Origin: Hymenoscyphus infarciens
Lineage: Eukaryota; Ascomycota; Leotiomycetes; Helotiales; Helotiaceae
Direction of reading: 5' to 3'
Assembly: GCA_001414345.1 (NCBI GenBank)
Contig: LLCB01000001.1
Location: 558,001-622,000 of the forward strand
Length of the DNA: 64,000 nucleotides
Shown one piece after another: positions 56,497-64,000 of this stretch. The notes under the pieces were generated by a model. The model made no database searches and had not been told where the DNA came from. It was given only the letters and a program-made list of their open reading frames with translations. Numbering within the stretch: the stretch's first letter is position 1; each line of letters starts with the position of its first letter. The translations under genes and the position numbers were made by a program.

Positions 56497-56910
56497 TCAG
56501 TTGCTCCTCGCTCCACCCTTTGCCGCCCTCAACTCGTCCATCTTCGCAACCCGCCTCTTGAACTCGTCATATTGGCACTTTTCGTAGCTGTGTCTCTCAG
56601 TCTGTAACCCCAATATGTTAGCTGTTTCCCGGAACATGCCAGTCCCGCTCTCCCTGTGGTATGCTGCTCCATACGCACCTCGCACTTCCATGGCAAATAG
56701 TATTCTTCGTATCGACATCGATTGAGTGGAATTAGGAGCCCAGCGCAGCTGTCGCGGTATGCAAGAGGTAGTTTGGCTTCGCTCATGGCTTCTCGTGTAG
56801 CAGCTGGGAATTGGTTAGCGGAGCGAGCGGAGAGGTTAATTGGATTTCGTACTTTTGGAGGGCGCATCGTCCAGGCCAACGGCAGCTTTGATTGTCTCGG
56901 TGACGGTCAT
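56497..56910 (-). CDS. NDUFB7: NADH:ubiquinone oxidoreductase subunit NDUFB7 (B18)
   Basis: Three small minus-strand exons, 56910-56853, 56803-56679 and 56601-56497, encode 95 residues. The sequence EAKLPLAYRDSCAGLLIPLNRCRYEEYYLPWKC is the hallmark of NDUFB7, followed across intron 2 (77 nt) by ERHSYEKCQYDEFKRRVAKMDELRAAKGGARSN. The two pairs of Cys are in twin Cx9C arrangement (C-AGLLIPLNR-C and C-ETERHSYEK-C), as needed for Mia40-dependent import into the intermembrane space. It is an accessory subunit of mitochondrial complex I. The N-terminal exon gives MTVTETIKAAVGLDDAPSK; intron 1 is only 49 nt. All splice phases agree. Intact; a housekeeping gene inside a decaying stretch. Confidence 0.93.
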
Positions 56911-57661
56911 GATGGGCGATTGGGGGTTTGCGGGGGATTCGATTGCTGTTTGTGAGTCTAAGGTTGGATGTGAGGAGCGCTGGATGAAGCTAGCGTAGAT
57001 TTAGTAAGCGGGTTATCATCGGAGCCCAAGTTTCATCTCAACTCGCGTATCATCGAGTCAATACATCGCAATGTTTTTTTGTTCTTCCGCTCTGTTTTAG
57101 CGCTGATCAAAAGTCGTTTGAAAATCTTGTTTTACCCGCATTTCAGTAACTGTTTTAAAGATTCTAGGACAATGTGAAATAATATTTAGAAACTTTAGGA
57201 GAGTTGAGTCCTCCAATTCTCCTAGAGTTTCTCAGATAATGGTTGATTATGGTACCTCGTCTCGCATAAATACTACTAAAATCGGCCCCTCCGCCACTGC
57301 TTTGTAAATTATGGAGACCCCTTACATGTTCGCCTGTTGTTTTGGAAGATGTTCGAAGTTTACACCACAGGCGTATGGAAAGTCTGCACCCAATTTCTCA
57401 TCAATCCCTTGAAACACCACTCCTACCATCGTTGCAATAGCTTTGTACGCCTCGCTTCTTCCATCATCGATCTCAGCCCGCAATGTTCTCTTCAGCTTTG
57501 CCGAAAGTCGTTCACCCTCGCTCCCAAGTCCCCGTCAGAGTATGTAGGTTTAGCAGTTGTTTTAGAGGGGCAGGTGCCCGAGGTCCGCTTGCTCTTCTCC
57601 TCCATCGCCTCGCGAGGGGCAAGGTGAGTGTGGCGTCATTAATAAATATGTGGTATTTTCG
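56911..57661. other. intergenic, with a possible decayed fragment
   Basis: Holds the NDUFB7 promoter and the 3' flank of the RING gene. A plus-strand frame at 57483 begins MFSSALPKVVHPRSQVPVRV and continues RFSSCFRGAGARGPLALLL, which reads like a mitochondrial presequence plus a glycine-rich turn, but nothing recognisable follows, so it is not called as a gene. Confidence 0.4.
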
Positions 57662-58423
57662 TCAATTTTGCAAATATTCAAGCTGTGCGCCCTCGCACAT
57701 TAGTCCTTGCAACCACAGAGCTTCGGTCGTTCCATTCTGTATGATCATATCCATCTCGAGAATCGATGGAAACTTCAACCTGCAAATCGGACACCTCGCT
57801 CCCCTCCAGTCGCCATTCTCCTCTAGCCATTTATTAAGACATCTCTTTCCGAACACATGGCCACAGGCAGTTCTGTAGGGCAGTTCTGGATCGTTGCTTT
57901 CGTGGCTGTGATCTTCAGTTTCACCTTGGTTCTCGTTTCGGTTGCCATCACGGCTTTCATTTTGGTCGTGATCTTGACTTTCGTTTTGGTTGTCATTTTG
58001 TTTTGATGGATGGTCATCCTGGCTAGGCACGAAGTTTTCGAAACAAATAATACACCTCCTTTCGTTCTCATGATCCGGAAGTGATAGAATCCTCATGTCA
58101 GACCTCGCTAGACGATGAAACCATCTTCTGCGATCGCATCTATTGCTTTCGGCCTCTGCCATGAAGAACTGGTTGATGGCCCACATGAGCTGTGCCAGAA
58201 AGCGCCTCATCTTAGCCCGGTCGAAATGTTCCTTCTCATTGCATCGGAACTGATATTCGCATTCAACCATGTAATATATTGAGAGTAGGGCTTGTGCAAT
58301 TTGGGGGCTGCCTATGCTAGCTTTGAAGGCGTCTATGCCATTTCCATCCATCCGGGCCAATACAGGATCGAATAGAAATCGGATAACGTTTTCGAAGTAA
58401 AAGCTCGCGCAATGTCGTTGCAT
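57662..58423 (-). CDS. RING-finger protein (probable E3 ligase), 5' end uncertain
   Basis: Minus-strand single-exon frame; 253 codons from the first ATG (58423). The N-terminal ~125 residues are helical with no known domain (FYFENVIRFLFDPVLARMDG...LAQLMWAINQFFMAEAES). The RING-like domain follows: CIICFENF, then a 34-residue Asn/Glu/Asp/Gln insert, CGHVFGKRCLNKWLEE and CPICRLKF. The usual fifth zinc ligand position after CGHVF is Gly, as in many fungal RINGs, so zinc binding may use another residue. The family transfers ubiquitin; target unknown. The frame is open upstream of the ATG for >30 codons (RKDCTPEVAGTAKRYGVCIQCTQDES) and runs into the AT-rich block at about 58545, so the true start may be upstream or destroyed. 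Confidence 0.7.
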   Translation of the reverse strand: MQRHCASFYFENVIRFLFDPVLARMDGNGIDAFKASIGSPQIAQALLSIYYMVECEYQFRCNEKEHFDRAKMRRFLAQLMWAINQFFMAEAESNRCDRRRWFHRLARSDMRILSLPDHENERRCIICFENFVPSQDDHPSKQNDNQNESQDHDQNESRDGNRNENQGETEDHSHESNDPELPYRTACGHVFGKRCLNKWLEENGDWRGARCPICRLKFPSILEMDMIIQNGTTEALWLQGLMCEGAQLEYLQN

Positions 58424-59339
58424 CTCTCTACCGTCCAATCGATTTCGAGATGTGCGGTAAATAAAGGACTCGTCTTGCGTACATTGTATACACACTCCGT
58501 ATCGTTTCGCCGTACCTGCGACCTCGGGGGTACAGTCTTTCCTATTAAAAAGGATAGTATAAGGTTTGATATAATTATATTACTTGAGTAACTCTAGAGG
58601 GGAATTACTCTCTACTTATATATAAGAGGGTTTAGGAAGACTTATATTATATAATAGGTATAGATATTTAACACTCCTACTTAATCTAAACACTCCTAGA
58701 TTATAATACTAATATACTTTAATAAACCTTTAGCTAAAACCTTTAAAGGATAAAAAGCTAGAGAAGAATATATAAGCGAGAAGACTAATTAGAGTCTTTT
58801 AAGAAGTTAATTTAAGGTATTAACTTCGTCCTCTCCTTCTATATCTATAGTATATACTAAGACGCCTCCTATAGTTAAGTTACCTAGTATAGTATCTCCT
58901 CCTATACTTATATTATTCACCTAGTTATAGTTATCTAGAATATAGTAGAAATCTGTTAGCTAGTCTAGTTAATCCTTAATATACTCTCTTAAATATATAA
59001 GAAGTTGCTTATACTTTACGTCCTTATCTTATCTTTTAAGTGTATTAGTACTAGGCTTAACTTTAACTTTAATTAATTAATTAATACTAAGTAGATACTT
59101 AGTACTATTATTTTTAATATGCCTTTATATACTAGTAAAACGTTTAATTAAAAGTCCTCTATACTTAGTATATATAATATTAGTAGGCCTTATTAGTAAG
59201 GGTTAGAGTAGTATCTAAAAGGCTTCTTCGAAGGGCATAGTAGATACCTAGTATAGTAGAGGTAATAGAGTATTAGGATAACAGCGTTTTAGAGATAGCT
59301 TAATTTTAGGACTTTATATAGTAGGTAGTAATATGTCTC

Positions 59340-59485
59340 TTATAGGTTCTACTACTTCTATTACTCTTATAAGTTCTACTACCTCTATAGGTTCTACTAC
59401 TTCTATAGGTTCTACTACTCCTATAAGTTCTACTATTTCTATAGATTCTACTACTTTTACTACTCTTATAAGTTCTATATCTTTG
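59340..59485. repeat. 18-bp tandem repeat, hexapeptide-coding on the minus strand
   Basis: About eight units of tctactacttctataggt with variants. On the minus strand one frame is a repeated V-V-E-[PL]-I-[EGR] hexapeptide, so it was probably a low-complexity region of a transposon protein or a minisatellite. Confidence 0.75.
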
Positions 59486-60829
59486 TCTTTGATATCGTTT
59501 AAATTAGTACTCTTATACCTAGAGTAGTTATTAGAGGCCTATTTACTCTTAGAGTTATCCTAGGCTAGGTCTACTAGAATAGGTTTTCTTCCTTTTAAGA
59601 GCTTCTAAGAATAGAGATTAATAACTTTATTTATTAGTACCCTAATAAGAAGAGTATAGTTATAAGAGTCGATTTAAGTACTAAGAGAGACCTATTTAAA
59701 ACTAGTAGCTTTAAGGTAACTAAGACTCTAAGGCTACTGTTTAAGGTAGTCCTAGTTACTAGCGAGATCTTAAATAAAGTGACTTAAGATAGCTAGACAT
59801 CTCTTAACTAGGCTAGTATTACCTCTTCTACTAATCTATATATTAAGGTTTCTTATATCTCTATCCTTTTATAAATAGTTAATAAATTTTCTTTATATAC
59901 TAAGTAGACTTATAAAAGGAACGATATTAGTATCTTAATACTCGACTTTAGTATTAGCGTCTAGAATAAGGAGTCGTAGACCTATAAGGAGTTTTCGTTT
60001 AATAACTATAACCTAGGTATGTTATAGTATAGTAAGGTATTATAGTCGGTTTATTTTAACCTAGGTTTCTATTTAAGTAACTATAAGAGTAATAATTATA
60101 TCTTAGAACTTGATTTAGTCTAGGCTAAAGATATATAAGAAGTATTTAAATAGAGAGTAGTACTTATTTATATTATCTTACTAGTTTACCTTTTCCTACT
60201 TTATATAATAGGTAATAAGGTGTTATATAATCTAGTAGAGTAAGTATACTCTATTATAAGTACTATTAATTTTAGATAAGTAATACTAGATATTATAACT
60301 AATAGAGTTAGTCTTTAGACTTCTAAGTAATAGAAGTTTTAGGTATTAAGTATTAATATCTATAAAGTTAAAGAAGGGTTCTTTTAAGAGAGTAACGGCT
60401 TTTAACTTCTTAAGAGTTATATCTAAGGCGATTCTAGTGTTTAACATTTTTTAAGTAAAGTAAGTATCTAAAAAGATAATTTATAAATAGTAGAGAGAGT
60501 TAATTATAAGATGTTTTAGGTATTAGGTATATATAAGTAGTTAGTATAGTAGCTAAGGTACTAGGTAGCCGACTACGTAATACGAATCGTTAGTTTTAGT
60601 AATATAATCTCCCTCTATAATTTATACTATATAGTTATATAACTTTTAAAAACTATAATAAAAAACGTTTTTTAAGTACTAGGTCTATTCTTTAACATCT
60701 AAAAGTATAATAGTACAAATATAAAGAGTATATTATATAACCTTCTTTTATTTTCTTTAAAGTATTAGATATAGCTCTATAGTATTTTTAAGCAAGTATA
60801 GAGTAATAGTAATACCCTACTAGGCTTTT

Positions 60830-63800
60830 AGACACCCCTCTTCTTAATACTTATTAAGAATTAGAACTTCTTAAAAGTATTTCTAAGAAGGGGTTTTATA
60901 AGTCTATCTACTACTTACTCTTTTATACTAATAAATATAAGGTTTATATATCCTTTAGCTTATGCTTCTCTAACTTTAGCGTCTTAGGTAGCGATATACT
61001 TAGTATAGTTATAGTAGATAGGGTTTTTTATAAGTACTATAGCTTCTTAATTATTATAAAGGATTACTATAGCAACTCTTAGTTCAGTCTCTAGAATAAG
61101 CTAGTCTAAAAGACGTTATAGCTAAATAGCTTCGTTTATAGTATTTATCTCTCTCTTAAGTTTAGCTTTATATAAAGATAGTAAGACTGTAGTCTATCTT
61201 TTAGATAACTATAAGATAGCGCTACTACTAATATTAAAGAGGTATTTAAAAGTAGATCGTCTAGTTTTATAGTATCTAGCCTAGTTAGTATCTAAATAGC
61301 TTATAAGTCTCTTAAGCTTATTTTAAAATACTAAGTTATAACTTATAGTATCCTTAAGATAATATATAATTCGTTTTACTACTATCTAATATTTATTAGT
61401 TAGATTAGATAAGAATCTACTTATAATAGATATAAAGTAGGCAATATCTAGTTAAGTACTAAGCATAGCGTATATAAGGGAACTAATAGCTAATTAGTAT
61501 TATTATCTAAAAAGTTTAGAGCTTTTATAGTCTTTAAGAGCAGCTATAAGGTGATTATTAGCCTTTATTAGTATATAATATATCTTTATATTAAGTATAT
61601 TAAAGTCTTATAGTATTTTCTTAATATAGGCTTATTATCCTAAGCAAAGTATTTAGCGTTCCTTATCTTAAGTTACTATTATACCTAGGTAGTAGGCTAC
61701 TAGACTAAGATCTAATATTTTAAAGTAAGTATTTAGTACCTTTTTTACTTTATTAATTTCTTATATTAATCCCTTAATAATAAGGAGGTTATTAATATAG
61801 GCTATAATAATAATGTCTTTATAGTAAAAGACTCTAGTATCTATATTAAGAGGTTTAAAACCTAAGGTTTTTAAAAAACTATAAAGAGTATTATACTAGA
61901 CTTTAGGTACCTACTTTAGACTATAAAGTGTCTTTTTAAGTTTATAGACTTTTATACTATCTCTCTTACTATTAGGAAACTCTATATAGACTTCTTCTTT
62001 AATATTCCTATATAAGAATATAGTTTTTATATCTATTTACTTAATCTCCTAGTTTAAGATAATAGTAATTATAAATATAAGTTTATAGCTTATAAGCTTT
62101 ATAATAGTAGTAAAAGTTTTATTAAAGTTAATACTTTCTTCTTATTTAAAACTACAAACTACCTAGTAAGCCTTATACTAAATAATCTAATCTTTATTAC
62201 CTATCTTAAGTTTATAAACCCATCTACTTATAAAGACTCTTTAGTTTATAGGTCTCTTAACCTCCTCCTAGGTACTGTTTTTCTTAATAGAATCGATCTT
62301 CTTATTTTTAGCTTCTATCTACTTTTAGGCTTTAGTATATATATAAGCCTGCTTATAGGTTTAGGGCTTAAAGATGTTATTTTATACCTAGGCTAGTAAT
62401 ACTACTATAAAGTAGGTCTTATTAATTAGTTAATAGATAAGAGTGAATAGTAGTAGGTTAGATAGAAGTGCCGGTTAAAGGCTATAGTCGTCTATATAGT
62501 CTACTATATTATCTAGTAAGGTTTTTAGACTACTAAGATTAGAGCTATTATTATCTATAAGAGGTTATGACTTCTAACGTGCTTATAACCTTAATACTCT
62601 TATAGTAGTAGGTATAGCTAGATTATAGTATATAATAATTATTAGCTTCAATAGTAATAGTAAGGTAAGCAGGGGCGTTACTTCTTTATTTTAATAAAGT
62701 ATTAAAATATCGTTTTCTAAATCATTAAATAGCTTTATAAATCTAGAGCCTTTAAGCTTAGGCAAAGGTAGTAAGTAGCCTAGTCTTAGGTATACTTATA
62801 GTTTCTTTATTTAACCTCTTCCTTTTAAAAGTATAAGTCTTTAATCTTTTATCTCTTATTAGCGTATTCTACTAGTAGTCTATAACTTATGTTTATAAGA
62901 CTCCTTAATTAGCTTTATAACTACTTTAATAGTATTCGTAGTAGCTCTCTTAATTTTAAATATAAGGTTAGCTTCGAAGTTAACTATCTTACTTTATTAT
63001 TAATTAAGAGCTACTTTATTAAGTTATTAGTCTAGAGTAATCTTAGAAGTAGAGACTTTAGGTACTAGTTCTTTCTCTTATAAGTCAACTTATATTTTAT
63101 TAATATAAATATTATTAACTTAAACGATTTTCTTATTAGTAGTCTAGATCTACTTAATATAATCTCTCTTATAGCCTATTAGGTGTCTAGAAAAGGTTTA
63201 AGCCTCTTTAGGTTTACTCTTTTTAAGCTTATTTTTAAGAACTATATACTATAATCTTATAATTCTTAAATAATTAATATAAGGGTATAAGCTAGTAATA
63301 GCCTTAAAGAGGGAAATTTTAATAGCTATATAAATACGTCTTTAGTAAAGATAGATAGAGGTTTATAATAATTTAAGCTAAAGGTAGTTAGTATAAAAGT
63401 TAAAGTAGTATCTTCTTATTATCTCTACTATCTACTATAAGGTTTAGCCTAGACATTTAGTAGCTCTATTTATCTTAAGATTATTTAGGATTATAGTTTT
63501 AAGTATAATACCTTCTTCTTTAAGATATTTACTAAGAGTAGTACTAATATATTTACTCTTATTATTACTACGAATATAATAGATCTATTGTTTAAAGCGC
63601 TTATAAGTAGTCTTATATTCCTTAAAATAGGCTAATATATTACTTTTATATTTTATACTATAAGCTTCTACGTCTTTTATTTTATTATAGTAAAAGTATA
63701 CCTAGTATTAAAAACTAAATAGTCTAGGTTTTAAAGGTCTTATAACGTCTATATATACTAATTCTATAAAGTAACGTCTAAGCTCTATATAGCCTAGATA

Positions 63801-64000
63801 AGGAACTGATTTTATACACTCTTCTATATAAGTAGTATAGGTATAGCCTTCTATATATATCTTTTTATCTATATTATAAGATCTTTTATAAAGTATCTTA
63901 ATTACTTTATTACTTATATATCTTAAGTAAGTATACTAAGTTATGTTCGCTAGCTTATTAGTATAGGTAATCTAGGCTTTAGCTAATGTTTTAGAGTATA
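60830..64000 (-). pseudogene. Ty1/copia pol relic (integrase-RT-RNase H), heavily RIPed
   Basis: Read on the minus strand, from high to low coordinates: integrase-like motifs near 63100-63800 (VYIDVIRPLKPR, YFKEYKTTYKR, YIRSNNKSKYIS), the RT active site near 61788-61799 reading YINN where copia has YVDD (the two catalytic Asp codons are changed G to A), GDIAYFISIISRFLSNP and a VKRIxYYLK motif near 61360-61450, and RNase H near 60840-61290 (TRRSTFKYLFN, SSSAI, LSKR.TTVLLSLYKAKLK, VAIVILYNN.EAIVLIKNP, YTKYIATQDAKVREA, VVDRLIKPL). The domain order INT-RT-RH is that of Copia/Pseudoviridae. Stops are mostly TAG/TAA at Trp/Gln positions. Truncated by the window edge; no LTR seen inside the window. 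Confidence 0.8.

Larger units (their letters stand above)
58545..64000. repeat. AT-rich, RIP-degraded repeat block (right)
   Basis: Same composition as the other blocks (TA-rich, CA/TG-poor, no intact frame). The right two-thirds is a Ty1/copia relic (below). 58545-60830 contains a minus-strand relic that reads as a Lys/Leu/Asp-rich protein through stops, which I cannot name. Continues past the window. Confidence 0.85.

Noticed and set aside
57090..57290. Possible fourth M2-like or other MITE (aattctcctagagtttctc), similar in style to 44868-44900
   Set aside because: No TIR and only short, weak similarity between the two places; not enough to call a repeat.

Overview
The window comes from the nuclear genome of a filamentous ascomycete (Pezizomycotina; gene content is compatible with Leotiomycetes, but this is inference). 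The support is: protein genes split by 49-137 nt GT-AG introns with CTAAC/CTGAC-like branch sites, typically fungal families (Psd2-type phosphatidylserine decarboxylase, DUF1996, stand-alone cellobiose-dehydrogenase cytochrome domain, 2EXR-type protein, POT/PTR2 and MCT-like transporters), and three blocks of extremely AT-rich DNA in which TA is everywhere and CA/TG is nearly absent. That last feature is the signature of repeat-induced point mutation (RIP).

Layout: 1-2245 is AT-rich RIPed DNA, closed by a small inverted-repeat element. From 2.5 to 32.3 kb is a gene-bearing island: a PRXL2-like peroxiredoxin (3.8-4.9 kb), a broken 2EXR-type gene (5.4-6.4), a WW-like/kinase gene divergent from an unknown charged protein (8.1-10.9), epsilon-COP (11.2-12.2), a five-exon Psd2-type phosphatidylserine decarboxylase (14.0-17.6), then four consecutive secreted-protein genes (dienelactone-hydrolase-like, GH16, DUF1996, CDH-cytochrome; 19.4-28.8), a bestrophin-like channel (29.1-30.4) and a DJ-1/PfpI pseudogene (31.6-32.4) directly against the next AT-rich block. 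From 32.4 to 44.6 kb is a nest of dead repeats: two opposite-orientation copies of one short gag-only LTR element, a solo LTR fragment, and long inverted repeats. From 44.6 to 58.5 kb is a second, decay-prone island: an intact POT peptide transporter, a membrane-protein pseudogene, an MCT-like MFS pseudogene, three copies of a MITE with a conserved 15-bp terminus, the complex I subunit NDUFB7 (three tiny exons), and a RING protein whose 5' end runs into the last AT block. From 58.5 kb to the window end is RIPed DNA carrying a minus-strand Ty1/copia pol relic (integrase, RT, RNase H) that continues past the window.

How it fits together: conserved housekeeping genes (epsilon-COP, PSD, NDUFB7) sit in ordinary sequence, while accessory genes near the AT blocks are disproportionately broken, as expected of a compartmentalised, RIP-shaped fungal genome. 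The 19-29 kb run of secreted proteins looks like a plant- or cell-wall-facing set, though co-regulation is not shown by sequence alone. I found no convincing CRISPR-like, rRNA or tRNA feature and no clear new multi-gene system. The most distinctive items are the tandem WW-like/kinase fusion, the stand-alone CDH cytochrome gene next to carbohydrate-active genes, the unequal RIP damage of the two LTRs of one element, and two unnamed MITE families.
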